From: CAZPBN01 sp964584935
GTDB lineage: Bacteria > Acidobacteriota > Aminicenantia > Aminicenantales > Aminicenantaceae
Reading direction: 5' to 3'
NCBI GenBank assembly: GCA_964584935.1
Contig: CAZPBN010000004.1
Coordinates: 74,579 to 138,578 of the forward strand
DNA length: 64,000 nucleotides
Part shown: positions 36,279-45,706 of the stretch, one piece after another
How the letters are laid out: every line of letters begins with the position of its first letter
Position numbering within the stretch: position 1 is the stretch's first letter
Translations under genes and position numbers: made by a program
The notes under the pieces: generated by a model
What the model saw: only the letters and a program-made list of their open reading frames with translations
The model's database searches: none
Told to the model about the DNA's origin: nothing

Positions 36279-37526
36279 ATGAGCCCGAATGTATACGACA
36301 CATTGAACGAACGTGGTTTTATAGCGCAGGTTTCCGATGAAAACGCATTGAGAACAATGCTTGGCAAGGAAAAAATAACCTTCTATATTGGATTTGACAG
36401 CACTGCTAAAAGCCTCCATGCAGGAAGCCTAGTTCCCATCATGGCAATGATGCATCTTCAAAAAGCAGGGCACAATCCGATTGCCATTGTTGGAGGGGGA
36501 ACCACAATGGTCGGAGATCCCAGTGGAAAAACCGAAATGCGTCAGATGATGGATGAAGAAACCATTCGTTCCTTCGGGAAATCTATCCACAATCAACTCG
36601 ATAAATACCTCCATTTTGACGGAGAAAATTCCATAGCTCTTGATAATGCAGATTGGCTCCTTCCTTTAAAATACATTGATTTTCTCAGGAATATAGGAAA
36701 ACATTTCAGTGTCAACCGTATGCTGGCAGTCGAAGCATACAAACAGCGCCTCGAGCGGGGACTTTCATTTATAGAATTCAATTATCAGCTTCTTCAAGCT
36801 TATGACTATTTAACTCTCTATCAAAAGCACGGCTGCACCTTGCAAATGGGCGGAGATGACCAATGGGGCAATATCTTGGCAGGAATAGACCTCATTCGCC
36901 GGGTGGAAGAAGTTAAAGTAGAAGCAATGACTTTCCCTCTATTGACAACGGCTTCAGGAGAAAAAATGGGAAAAACAGCTTCCGGTACAGTCTGGCTCAA
37001 TTCAGATCTTTTCAGCCCCTATGACTTTTATCAATACTGGGTCAATTGTGATGATAGAGACGTGTTAAGATTCCTTAAACTTTTTACTTTTCTTCCGGTT
37101 GAAGATATCAACAAATTGAATGCTTTAGAAGGAAGCGACATTAGGGAAGCAAAAAAAGTTTTAGCCTATGAAACGACTCTCATCACCCATGGAAAAGAAG
37201 CCGCTGACAAAGCCCAACAAGCTTCTTTTGCTGCCTTCGGAACTGACAGCACCACCGGAAAACAGGAAATGGATGCCATTCCATTTACAAAGATTAGCCG
37301 GGAACGCCTTTCTTCCGGAATAAGCCCTATGGCTATGTTTGCAGAAATAGGATTGACCAGTTCCAGAGGAGAAGCAAAGCGTCTAGCTCAACAGGGAGGA
37401 ATGTACATAAACAACCAAAGAATTGAAAACCTAGAATATCTATTAAATGAAGAGGACCTCACCCCTGATGGTATCCTGCTTCGCGCCGGAAAGAAAAAAT
37501 ACCATCGTTTAGTTGTTGAAGATTGA
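36279..37526 (+). CDS. tyrS: Tyrosyl-tRNA synthetase
   Basis: Class I synthetase of 415 residues. FYIGFDSTAKSLHAGSLVPIM is the N-terminal HIGH region (HAGS variant), QMGGDDQWGNI the tyrosine pocket, and KMGKTASGTVWL the KMSKS loop. An S4 RNA-binding domain (EAKRLAQQGGMYINNQRI) closes the protein. AAGGAG precedes the ATG. It is monocistronic. Confidence 0.94.
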   Translation: MSPNVYDTLNERGFIAQVSDENALRTMLGKEKITFYIGFDSTAKSLHAGSLVPIMAMMHLQKAGHNPIAIVGGGTTMVGDPSGKTEMRQMMDEETIRSFGKSIHNQLDKYLHFDGENSIALDNADWLLPLKYIDFLRNIGKHFSVNRMLAVEAYKQRLERGLSFIEFNYQLLQAYDYLTLYQKHGCTLQMGGDDQWGNILAGIDLIRRVEEVKVEAMTFPLLTTASGEKMGKTASGTVWLNSDLFSPYDFYQYWVNCDDRDVLRFLKLFTFLPVEDINKLNALEGSDIREAKKVLAYETTLITHGKEAADKAQQASFAAFGTDSTTGKQEMDAIPFTKISRERLSSGISPMAMFAEIGLTSSRGEAKRLAQQGGMYINNQRIENLEYLLNEEDLTPDGILLRAGKKKYHRLVVED

Positions 37527-37547
37527 CGTTCCCGCAATGAAAACAAT

Positions 37548-38261
37548 TTATTTTTTTAAAATGAACGAATAATATTGTTCTATATCCATTCCATAATTCT
37601 TGGAGAGACAATTTTCTCTATCCCACATCCATATAATAGGATTGTTTATAATGTATTCTCTTATTGATTCCAGTTCTTCCTCTGTTTGCACCTTGTATTC
37701 ATAATAGCTTTTATCCCATTGGAACGAATCACATCCTGAATTATGGATCAATTCTGAAGTTCTGGTTTTGAAAAATTTGATAGCTTCATGAAGAACGGAA
37801 TGGGATTGTTCTTTTAATAATAATTCTTTTATTTTTTGATCGGACTGGGAATTAGACAATTCTTCATTTTTGTTAGTGCCACAGCAGCGATAACCATTTA
37901 TGCACAAAATTCCATGAATATGATTGGGCATGATGACAAACATATCCTGTCTGACATCATTGAATTTCTTGGTAATCTCCTGCCACATTTCCCTCAGCGC
38001 TTCACAGATAGAGAAAGAAATCATCGTTCCGTCCACAATATCTCCAAAATAACAAATCCTTTGGTTTGTGCAAATGGTTAGAAAGTAAATTTCATCCAAA
38101 ATATTTTTATTTTTGTTCAACCCAATGGAAACACGGACTGGTTTATCAGGACATTTATCTCTATTCACATAATAAAGACTGAATTCAGTTGGTTGATTTC
38201 TCACACTAGGCAATGGATTCCCATTATCCATTATGGGGTCGCACCGAAGCAAATTATTCAT
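37548..38261 (-). CDS. REP-associated (Y1/HUH) transposase-like protein A
   Basis: TnpA-like protein of the REP-associated tyrosine transposase type. IYFLTICTNQRICYFGDIVDG (58-78), the HUH motif in MPNHIHGI (H114, H116) and the tyrosine Y203 in REYIINNP are intact. The first ten residues are read from the inverted repeat of the neighbouring element, so the native start may be ATG 38231 or later. It is divergent from the second transposase. It may act on REP-like hairpins; activity is not shown. Confidence 0.75.
   Translation of the reverse strand: MNNLLRCDPIMDNGNPLPSVRNQPTEFSLYYVNRDKCPDKPVRVSIGLNKNKNILDEIYFLTICTNQRICYFGDIVDGTMISFSICEALREMWQEITKKFNDVRQDMFVIMPNHIHGILCINGYRCCGTNKNEELSNSQSDQKIKELLLKEQSHSVLHEAIKFFKTRTSELIHNSGCDSFQWDKSYYEYKVQTEEELESIREYIINNPIIWMWDRENCLSKNYGMDIEQYYSFILKK
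38235..38246 (+). repeat. Left inverted repeat around transposase B
   Basis: GGGGTCGCACCG, a perfect inverted match to 39160-39171. The outward flank extends the match to about 16 bases with one difference. It lies within the 5' part of transposase A. Confidence 0.75.
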
Positions 38262-38352
38262 TATAATAAAGTTAACCCAATTTTAACTACAGAAAAACTT
38301 TCTTAAAATGAGATTCTTGGGGAGTTGGTATCGTCTCTATAAAAGAGATAAG

Positions 38353-39129
38353 ATGGCAAGAGCTCACCGACATTATCTACCCGGATGTATCTGGCATATT
38401 ACTCAACGCTGCCATAAAAAGGAGTTCCTATTAAGATTCAAATACTATAAGAAGAGATGGATGTACTGGCTGTATAGAGCGAAACAACAATTCCGCATCT
38501 CTATCTTAGATTATATGATTACATCCAATCATATTCATTTGCTTGCTTTGAGCGATGGAAAGCAGAATGACATTGCAAGAACTATGCACCTTGTTTCGGG
38601 AAGAACAGCCTGGGAGTTCAATCATAACAGGAATCGAAAGGGTGCTTTCTGGGAAGATCGATATCATGCCACAGCAGTTGAAACAGATGATCATCTTGTT
38701 CAGTGCATGATTTATATAGATATGAATATGGTTCGAGCAGGAGTTGTGATGCATCCGGCAGAGTGGCCGTATTGTGGGTATCAGGAGCTTACTAACAAAA
38801 AACTAAGATATACACTTATCAACAAAAGACGTCTGTTAAAGATCCTGCAAATAAAAGAGAATAATTTTCCGGCGATATATAATGAATGGATTAATGATTA
38901 CTTAGAACAAGAAAATTTTTATAGAGAAAGTTGTTGGACAGAAAGTATAGCAGTGGGAAATAAGCAATTTGTTGAAAGAGTTAAAAAAAAATTGGGAGTT
39001 AAAGCCAAAGGAAGACGTATCATCGAGAGGTCAGGATCTTTTAAGCTGAGAGAAACAGGAACATCTTATTCGCTATTTTGCCTCCCTGAAAAAAGATGTT
39101 TAAGCGCTAATATTTGTGACTCAGATTAA
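38353..39129 (+). CDS. REP-associated (Y1/HUH) transposase B
   Basis: RAYT-family transposase. The protein begins MARAHRHYLPG at ATG 38353, the usual family start; a longer frame opens at 38308 without better support. HITQRCHKKEFLL, the HUH pair in SNHIHLL, GAFWEDRYHATAVE and the catalytic tyrosine in MIYIDMNMVRAGV are all present. The gene is enclosed by the 12-bp inverted repeats at 38235-38246 and 39160-39171, so it looks like a discrete, possibly still mobile unit. These enzymes cut and join single-stranded DNA at REP-type hairpins. Confidence 0.85.
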   Translation: MARAHRHYLPGCIWHITQRCHKKEFLLRFKYYKKRWMYWLYRAKQQFRISILDYMITSNHIHLLALSDGKQNDIARTMHLVSGRTAWEFNHNRNRKGAFWEDRYHATAVETDDHLVQCMIYIDMNMVRAGVVMHPAEWPYCGYQELTNKKLRYTLINKRRLLKILQIKENNFPAIYNEWINDYLEQENFYRESCWTESIAVGNKQFVERVKKKLGVKAKGRRIIERSGSFKLRETGTSYSLFCLPEKRCLSANICDSD

Positions 39130-39159
39130 TTTAACCTATTGAAAAAAGTGAAGATAGCA

Positions 39160-39171
39160 CGGTGCGACCCC
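39160..39171 (+). repeat. Right inverted repeat around transposase B
   Basis: CGGTGCGACCCC, the exact reverse complement of 38235-38246. The pair encloses a 937-bp unit holding only transposase B. Confidence 0.75.
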
Positions 39172-39200
39172 TTAAACGAAAAATTTGGGCTTTGTAATCT

Positions 39201-40196
39201 TTATTTTTTTGTTTTCATATCTTTATCAAAAGCCACTTCTGAAGGGGAAAAATTCATGGTTTTCACATATTCTGCCGATTCTTTGGCACCAAATTCCCTG
39301 TCCATTCCATTGTCTTCCCACTCCACTGATAGAGGTCCAGTGTAACCAATGCTGGTCAATTCCCTGATTATTTCCTCAAAATCAACATCTCCATGGCCCA
39401 GGGACCTGAAATTCCATCCCCGGCGCAGATCCCCGAATGGAAGATGAGACCCCAGAATTCCCGATCTTCCATCCAGAGTGACTGCGACATCCTTCATATG
39501 AACATGGTAAATCCGGTCGGCAAATTCACGGATAAAAAGCTGAGGCTCAATCCCTTGCCATACAAGATGGCTGGGATCAAAATTAAGACCAAGAGCAGGC
39601 CTGTATTCAAAGGTTTCCAATAGTTTTTTGGTGGTATGAAAATCAAAAGCAATTTCGGTTGGATGAACTTCCAGTGCAAACTTCACCTGGCATTTATCAA
39701 ACTCATTCAAAATCGGTGTCCATAGTTCTTTAATTTGTTGGAATCCGTCTTCAATCATCTCTTCTGTGGTTGGAGGAAAGGAGTACCAGAATTTCCATAT
39801 CGGGGACCCCATAAATCCCGTGGTCACATAACATCCCATTTTTTGAGCAACCCGGGCTATGGATTTCATCTCCTCTATAGCCCAATTCCTCAGTTTCTCC
39901 GGATTCCCTTTCACCTCATTCGGAGCAAACGCATCAAGCCGCTCATCATACCGATCCCCCACACACTGGCCTGCCAGATGAGATCCCAGAGCCCAGCATT
40001 TCAGCCCGTATTCATCCAGTAGTTGCTTTTTCTTTTCAATGTATTTCTCGTCATTATCGCCTTTACGAGCTTCCATATGGTCACCCCAACAGGCAATTTC
40101 CAGCCCGTCATAATCCCACTGTTTCGCCTTTTTGCAGATATCTTCAAATGACAAATCTGCCCATTGGCCTGTAAAAAGAGTTATAGGTTTCATCAT
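39201..40196 (-). CDS. Sugar phosphate isomerase/epimerase (xylose isomerase-like barrel)
   Basis: AP-endonuclease-2/xylose-isomerase-like TIM-barrel protein, 331 residues. CWGDHME, SHLAGQC, EVHPTEIAFDF (metal-binding Glu/His), NFDPSHLVWQG and HVHMKD give the expected metal-site set, and SVEWEDNGMDRE gives a late Glu. GGAGGATAAA directly before ATG 40196 fixes the start; an in-frame upstream codon overlaps the preceding gene. It follows a Gfo/Idh/MocA dehydrogenase by 23 bases; such pairs typically oxidise and isomerise sugars or inositols. The substrate is unknown. Confidence 0.85.
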   Translation of the reverse strand: MMKPITLFTGQWADLSFEDICKKAKQWDYDGLEIACWGDHMEARKGDNDEKYIEKKKQLLDEYGLKCWALGSHLAGQCVGDRYDERLDAFAPNEVKGNPEKLRNWAIEEMKSIARVAQKMGCYVTTGFMGSPIWKFWYSFPPTTEEMIEDGFQQIKELWTPILNEFDKCQVKFALEVHPTEIAFDFHTTKKLLETFEYRPALGLNFDPSHLVWQGIEPQLFIREFADRIYHVHMKDVAVTLDGRSGILGSHLPFGDLRRGWNFRSLGHGDVDFEEIIRELTSIGYTGPLSVEWEDNGMDREFGAKESAEYVKTMNFSPSEVAFDKDMKTKK

Positions 40197-40219
40197 TTTA
40201 TCCTCCTTATATAATCCCA

Positions 40220-41392
40220 TCAAAGATCAATCCACACAGCTCCTTTTTGAGAACTTTCGACACATTTTTCAATAAACCGTATCCCCTGTAGCCCTTCTTC
40301 TACACCGGGAAAATCTAAATCATCCTCTAAGAGCGGCTCTTTAGATAATTTTTTGGACAATGCGGAAATAAATGTGGAATAAATATTGGCAAATGCTTCA
40401 AAGTACCCTTCCGGATGGCCTGCAGGAATACGGGAAATGTTTTCTGCTCGAGGATACATTTTGTCTCTTCCCCGGGAAATGATTTCGGTTGGTTTGTCCA
40501 AATAGGAAATCTTACAGTAATTTGGATTTTCCTGGCACCATTCCAGAGAAGCTTTGGATCCGAATATTCTAACTTTCAACCCATTGTCATGCCCCAAGGC
40601 AATCTGACTGCTCCAATAGAGTCCTTTGGCTCCATTATCATATTCAATGAGTACGGAGGCATTGTCATCAAGTCTTCTTCCTTCTCCAAAGATATCCAAT
40701 CTCGCACACAGGGATGCCATATTCAATCCTGTCAAATAGGAGACCATATTCTCGATATGACTGCCGATATCCCCCAAACAGTTGGAAGCTCCGGATTGGG
40801 TAGGATCCGTTCTCCATGCCGACTGCTTGTGGCCTGTTTTTTCCAAGGAAGTGGCCAGCCAATCTTGAGGATATTCCGCATTGACAAATCTTATTGATCC
40901 GATATCCCCATTCGCTATCATTTTCCTCATATGCTTAATGATGGGATATCCGGTGTAGGTATAGGTGACACAAAACAGCAAGTCTTTTTCATCAGCAAGT
41001 TTTACCAGCTCCTCTGATTCATTGCTTTTCAAAGTAAGAGGTTTATCACAGACAACGTGGAAACCGCTTTCCAAAGCCAATTTTGCAATACAATAATGCC
41101 AATTATTGGGAGTCACAATGATCACAAAGTCCATTCCGTCTTTTCTTCCTTTTTCTTTTTCAAACATCTCCTCAAAGGACGGATAGAGACGGTCTTGATC
41201 AAGATTCAACCGAAAACCAGTTTCTAAGGTATTTTTTATATCTTTAGAAAAACATCCGGCAACAATCTCTGCTTTTCCATCCATGGCAATAGCTTTCCGG
41301 TGCACATCTCCGATAAAAGCTCCTTGACCGCCTCCGATCATGCCATATGTCAATTTAATATAATTTCTATTTTGTTCTTTCCCTTCCACCAT
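40220..41392 (-). CDS. Gfo/Idh/MocA family oxidoreductase
   Basis: NAD(P)-dependent sugar or inositol dehydrogenase-like protein of 390 residues. The N-terminal Rossmann motif is GMIGGGQGAFIG, the EKP-type motif reads CDKPLTLKSNE, and GDIGSHIENM holds the active-site His. GGAGG before ATG 41392 chooses this start over a longer frame. It is upstream of and probably cotranscribed with the barrel isomerase, suggesting a small catabolic pair for a sugar derivative. Confidence 0.86.
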   Translation of the reverse strand: MVEGKEQNRNYIKLTYGMIGGGQGAFIGDVHRKAIAMDGKAEIVAGCFSKDIKNTLETGFRLNLDQDRLYPSFEEMFEKEKGRKDGMDFVIIVTPNNWHYCIAKLALESGFHVVCDKPLTLKSNESEELVKLADEKDLLFCVTYTYTGYPIIKHMRKMIANGDIGSIRFVNAEYPQDWLATSLEKTGHKQSAWRTDPTQSGASNCLGDIGSHIENMVSYLTGLNMASLCARLDIFGEGRRLDDNASVLIEYDNGAKGLYWSSQIALGHDNGLKVRIFGSKASLEWCQENPNYCKISYLDKPTEIISRGRDKMYPRAENISRIPAGHPEGYFEAFANIYSTFISALSKKLSKEPLLEDDLDFPGVEEGLQGIRFIEKCVESSQKGAVWIDL

Positions 41393-41485
41393 ATTCAAAC
41401 CTCCTTTAAATTGTTCCTGTGTATTTATCTCCATATGGATAATACCGCTCTTTTGAATATCCGTTTTGACATTTTTCCATTTTGA

Positions 41486-41671
41486 TCAATCATTATAACA
41501 ATAAACAGGCATTAGCTTAATAACAAATCTCTGGATGCTATAGAGAATCCAAAGAGTTCTTCTTGACAGGTAGTTCAATCTGATATGCTTTATTGGTTCA
41601 GGATGACGGAATTTATGATATCCTTCGATGATTGAAAAAATTACTGCAATTCCGAACAACATCATGGTCAC
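41486..41671 (-). CDS. Possible small single-span membrane protein
   Basis: ORF of 61 codons opening at GTG 41671 with a hydrophobic segment (MLFGIAVIFSII) then a basic, hydrophilic tail (KFRHPEPIKHIRLNYLSRRT). The open frame extends upstream through more hydrophobic codons to near the trpS stop, so the true start is uncertain. No family or ribosome-binding site is apparent; the gap holds nothing else. Proposed only because the hydrophobic-then-basic pattern looks like a real topogenic sequence. Confidence 0.3.
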   Translation of the reverse strand: MTMMLFGIAVIFSIIEGYHKFRHPEPIKHIRLNYLSRRTLWILYSIQRFVIKLMPVYCYND

Positions 41672-41699
41672 AATAAATAACCAAAAAATTGTTCTTATT

Positions 41700-42698
41700 T
41701 TACGTATTTACGTATTCCAGACCTGTTTTACGGCGTGCTTTACGAAGTGTTTTATTGGCTATAAATCGTGCTTTCTCAGCACCTTGAGCAAGAATTTTTT
41801 CTGCTTTCTTTTTATCAGAAGCCAGTTCCTTTCTTTTTTCCATATACGGTTTAAAATACTCCAAGATCTTTTCATAAAGCATTCTTTTAACCACATTATA
41901 TCCTATCCCGCCTTTCCGGTAATCATTATCCAATGATTTGATTTCTTCAGGAGCTGCAAATAATTTATAAAGTTGGAACACATTGCATTTATCCGGGTCT
42001 TTCGGTTCTTCAACAGGAGTCGAATCCGTCATTATACTCATGACTTTCTTATAAAGTGTCTTTTCATCCAAAAATATTTCAATGGTGTTGTTGTAGGATT
42101 TGCTCATTTTCTGACCATCCAATCCAGGCACAACGGCAACATTGGGATCAATTCTCGCTTCGGGAATAACAAATGTTTCCCCAAATATATTATTAAATCT
42201 TTCGGCAATATCACGGGAAACCTCCACATGCTGCTTTTGATCCTTCCCTACAGGAATGATATTTGCCTGGTAAAGCAAAATATCCGCAGCCATTAAAACC
42301 GGATAGGCAAACAGCCCGTGGCTGGGGATAATTCCCTTACTTATTTTATCCTTATAAGAATGGCATCTTTCCAGCAATCCCATGGGAGTGACACAAGAAA
42401 GAATCCAGGTGAGTTCCACCACTTCAGGAACATCAGACTGAACCCAGAAGATGGCTTTATCAGGATTGAGCCCTAAAGCCAAAAAATCAATAGCCGCATC
42501 CATAACTCCCTTGCTTAAAGTTTTCCTATCATGGACACTGGTCAGCGCATGATAATTCACTATAAAACAGAACAGAAGATTCTTCTCCTGTTCTTTGATC
42601 ATAGGCTTCATCATGGCGAAATAATTTCCCAGATGCAATCCTCCGGAAGGCTGTATTCCAGAAAGAATTCGAGTTTCGTTTTTCATTTCTTCAGTCAT
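41700..42698 (-). CDS. trpS: Tryptophanyl-tRNA synthetase
   Basis: TrpRS of 332 residues. SGIQPSGGLHLGNYFAM contains the HIGH element, VPVGKDQKQHVE(V) binds ATP/Trp, and GQKMSKSYNN is the KMSKS loop. Charged tRNA-Trp level is the signal sensed by the trp attenuator elsewhere in the window, but no attenuator is seen upstream of this gene. Confidence 0.94.
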   Translation of the reverse strand: MTEEMKNETRILSGIQPSGGLHLGNYFAMMKPMIKEQEKNLLFCFIVNYHALTSVHDRKTLSKGVMDAAIDFLALGLNPDKAIFWVQSDVPEVVELTWILSCVTPMGLLERCHSYKDKISKGIIPSHGLFAYPVLMAADILLYQANIIPVGKDQKQHVEVSRDIAERFNNIFGETFVIPEARIDPNVAVVPGLDGQKMSKSYNNTIEIFLDEKTLYKKVMSIMTDSTPVEEPKDPDKCNVFQLYKLFAAPEEIKSLDNDYRKGGIGYNVVKRMLYEKILEYFKPYMEKRKELASDKKKAEKILAQGAEKARFIANKTLRKARRKTGLEYVNT

Positions 42699-42800
42699 GA
42701 TACCTATCCTTTTTTACCATTCATATTAAAAAATTTCTATTTATCTATCCCTCTACGGCAATCTTTTTTCTCGAAATGGGTCTTGATTCACAATTTCCTT

Positions 42801-44273
42801 CTAGGGAGGAAAAAACTTAGGCTTTTTTCCAAAAATTTCCCTATACAATTCAGGATAACTTTCTTTCCCTCCCAGAAGAAGACAGGTTAAAGGCATGACT
42901 TTTTTTGCCTTTTCACCTATTTTTATAGCAATACTTCTTATATCCCACTGAGCTGTTAAATCTTCCCTTAGCCTTGAAAAATGATATAATTCTCTAGCAT
43001 TCATTTTCAACAAGACTCTTTTTCTATGAGAATTGGTAAGAACATAGTCAGCTCCTAATTCGGTTTTCTTTTTAATCGCATAATAAGCTTTATCCGTTTG
43101 TTCAACTGTTCGTAAAAATTCAGATCCCATACCAACTTCTTCAACCGAATCAGGCAAAGTTATCCCCAGTTCCGGATTATATTTCTGGGCAGTGAGAGTT
43201 GCCATTCGGTGTCTTTTAAGCTGAGCAAAACATGTGGCTGAGACAACCAAATCGAATACCAAATGAACATATTCAAATTCCCTGATGACAGAATCATAAA
43301 ATTCCATGTATTTGAATGTGTATTTTATAAGCTCTTTTTTATCCCTGGAATTCATAGATTTCGCTTTTTTAAAACAGTCATGATAAGGATTGCTGGTGCT
43401 GGTGTACAATAAAGAGGCAATCAAACGCTCATCCGCATCCGGAGTATAGTCAACAAGAGTGACGGCATCATTATCAACACTTTTTTCTTCCAGGATAAGA
43501 CCCGCTTTATACTTCAATTCTTCATATGTTTTTGAATCAAAATTATTAACTTCTGTAAAAAGAATAATCGAAGGGGCAACCTCTTTGGAAAGAGTGTATA
43601 TTTTTTCACAAAAGCTTCTGATTTCGGAAAGCTTTTTTGAAGCGAAACGCCGGATCATAAGCTCCAGATTCCTGGCATTGATGGTCATTCCTAACTGCCC
43701 TTCAGTAGCTAGACTGACAATATAACGGGCATCCTCCTTTGCCCATCCATTCAAAATAGAATGATTTTTTTTATCCTTTGCCATGGCATCATATCTTTTG
43801 TAGATATATGGCTTCAATTTATTATAGAGTCTGTGATAAAGCTCATTTTGTTCTTTCACTGTTTTGACGAATATCTCCTCTGTTCCGGTGTTTTTTATTT
43901 CCTCCGGTATCACAAAATCATCTTTCAATTTTATATATCTCTGTGATTTTTCCGTGTAGGAACAAAGACGAAATTTCTCAATCTCTTCTATGGCTAGACG
44001 GCTCACACCAAGAATATCGAAATTAAAAACAGCGTGTTCTGCTACGGAATGATGCCCCATTTTAAAAATAATGGTACGGTTAGAACGGCGGGCACTTTCT
44101 ACTTCTGCGCGGGCATTGGCTCGCAGCTCATCCACAGGACGAGGATCACGGGATATCCGGGCATATGAGGCAGAAAGAGTTTCAGGTGTTATATCTTCCC
44201 TTTCCGGAGAATTTTTCTTCAGTTCTTCAATAACGTCATTATCAACATTATATCCTGCAAGAAGAACTTTCAT
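42801..44273 (-). CDS. Tandem two-domain ThyX-like flavoprotein
   Basis: Protein of 490 residues, twice the usual ThyX size, made of two ThyX-like halves (about 1-250 and 260-490). ThyX makes dTMP from dUMP with FAD and methylene-THF and needs RHRxxSxNExSxRY. Half 1 has HHSVAEHAVFNFDI (74-87), then KFRLCSYTEKSQRY (100-113): the RHR is changed while the S..RY end is kept; it also keeps NAR (199-201). Half 2 has RHRMATLTAQKYN (354-366): RHR is kept and the end is lost; NAR (425-427) and LTAQWDIR (439-446) are intact. It starts two bases after the rtcB stop. A dTMP or RNA-modifying role is inferred. Confidence 0.75.
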   Translation of the reverse strand: MKVLLAGYNVDNDVIEELKKNSPEREDITPETLSASYARISRDPRPVDELRANARAEVESARRSNRTIIFKMGHHSVAEHAVFNFDILGVSRLAIEEIEKFRLCSYTEKSQRYIKLKDDFVIPEEIKNTGTEEIFVKTVKEQNELYHRLYNKLKPYIYKRYDAMAKDKKNHSILNGWAKEDARYIVSLATEGQLGMTINARNLELMIRRFASKKLSEIRSFCEKIYTLSKEVAPSIILFTEVNNFDSKTYEELKYKAGLILEEKSVDNDAVTLVDYTPDADERLIASLLYTSTSNPYHDCFKKAKSMNSRDKKELIKYTFKYMEFYDSVIREFEYVHLVFDLVVSATCFAQLKRHRMATLTAQKYNPELGITLPDSVEEVGMGSEFLRTVEQTDKAYYAIKKKTELGADYVLTNSHRKRVLLKMNARELYHFSRLREDLTAQWDIRSIAIKIGEKAKKVMPLTCLLLGGKESYPELYREIFGKKPKFFPP

Positions 44274-44275
44274 TT

Positions 44276-45697
44276 TTAACCTTTTATCACTCCTACGGGA
44301 ACAAGCCGGGCAACAAGATTTCCTATTCCTGCCTTATGGGAAACTTCAACCACTTCATCCACGTCCTTGTATGCTTCTGATGACTCTTCAGCAACTCCTT
44401 TTAAGCTAGCTGACTTCAGCTCTATCCCCTTGGCATTCATATCCATTTTTATGTCCTCAGCTCTAAAGTTCCGGCGAGCTCCTTTTCTTGAAATCACTCT
44501 TCCCGCCCCATGAGCTGTGGAACCAAAACTCTTTTCTTCTGCCTTTTTTGTCCCCACCAGAACATAGGAAGCTGTTCCCATACTTCCCGGTATGAGCACA
44601 GGCTGTCCTATGGAACGAAATGCTTCCGGAATTTCCTCTCTGCCGGGACCAAAACTCCGGGTAGCCCCTTTTCGATGAATGCAGACTTCTTTCCAATGCC
44701 CATCGATCTTATGATTTTCAAACTTGGCTACATTGTGACAAACATCATAAATCTGATCCATAGTCTCAGAACTGCCCATCACTTTTTCAAAAACACATCG
44801 AATCCTGTGGGCAATCATATGCCTGTTTGTGAAAGCAAAATTAACAGCAGCTTTCATTGCTTTATAGTATTTCTGCCCCAGTTCTGAATGAAGAGGAGCA
44901 TTTATAAGCTGCCTATCAGGAAGCCCCTTGATTCCAAACTTATTTTCCATTTGCTTTATATAGTCTGAAGCCACTTGATGTCCTAATCCTCGGCTTCCGC
45001 AGTGAATCATCACCATTATTTGACCTATGGAATGAATTCCGAAGACACCTGCTATTTTTTTATCAAAAATTTTATCCACTTTCTGAATCTCTAGAAAATG
45101 ATTCCCAGCTCCCAGAGAACCCAATTGGGGAAGACCTCTTTCTATCGCTCTTTTTGAAAGGAAGCTTGGTTCAGCCCCTTTCATTCGGCCATACTCTTCG
45201 GTTCTGGATAAATCTTGTTCTGTCCCAAAATCATTTTCAACTGCCCATTCCGCTCCTTTGACACATACCTCCAGGAGGGCTTTCTGGTTTAAACGCCTTA
45301 TCCCTCCTTTTCCCACTCCAGATGGAACCTGATTATAAATTTCTGCAAGAAGCTGCCCCACTTTAGATCTGATATCTTTCTCTGAATAATCGCTCCTCAG
45401 AAGTCTGACCCCGCAGTTGATATCATATCCAACACCTCCGGGAGAGATGATGCCGTTTTCCATATCAAAGGCTGCCACTCCTCCTATGGGAAATCCATAA
45501 CCCTGATGGGCATCTGGCATGACATAAGAGGCTCTCTGTATTCCAGGTAAACAAGCTACGTTCTGGGCTTGATTTACCGTATTGTCTTTTTGGGATGATT
45601 CCAAAAGCTTTGGGGAAGAATAAAAAACGGCATGGACTTTCATTTCTCCGTGCTTGGGAATTTCCCAGGTATAATCATTTATTTTTTTTAATTCCAT
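44276..45697 (-). CDS. rtcB: RNA-splicing ligase RtcB
   Basis: RtcB (about 473 residues) joins 2',3'-cyclic phosphate and 5'-OH RNA ends with GTP and Mn. GGVGYDINCGVRLL supplies the metal-binding Asp/Cys, GAGNHFLEIQ and HCGSRGLGHQ supply further ligands, and SMGTASYVL with AHGAGR(V) near the C-terminus carries the guanylylated histidine. GAGGTG places the start at ATG 45697 rather than the in-frame GTG six bases earlier. Its activator archease is encoded immediately upstream, and a ThyX-like gene follows by two bases. Confidence 0.94.
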   Translation of the reverse strand: MELKKINDYTWEIPKHGEMKVHAVFYSSPKLLESSQKDNTVNQAQNVACLPGIQRASYVMPDAHQGYGFPIGGVAAFDMENGIISPGGVGYDINCGVRLLRSDYSEKDIRSKVGQLLAEIYNQVPSGVGKGGIRRLNQKALLEVCVKGAEWAVENDFGTEQDLSRTEEYGRMKGAEPSFLSKRAIERGLPQLGSLGAGNHFLEIQKVDKIFDKKIAGVFGIHSIGQIMVMIHCGSRGLGHQVASDYIKQMENKFGIKGLPDRQLINAPLHSELGQKYYKAMKAAVNFAFTNRHMIAHRIRCVFEKVMGSSETMDQIYDVCHNVAKFENHKIDGHWKEVCIHRKGATRSFGPGREEIPEAFRSIGQPVLIPGSMGTASYVLVGTKKAEEKSFGSTAHGAGRVISRKGARRNFRAEDIKMDMNAKGIELKSASLKGVAEESSEAYKDVDEVVEVSHKAGIGNLVARLVPVGVIKG

Positions 45698-45706
45698 AAA
45701 CACACC

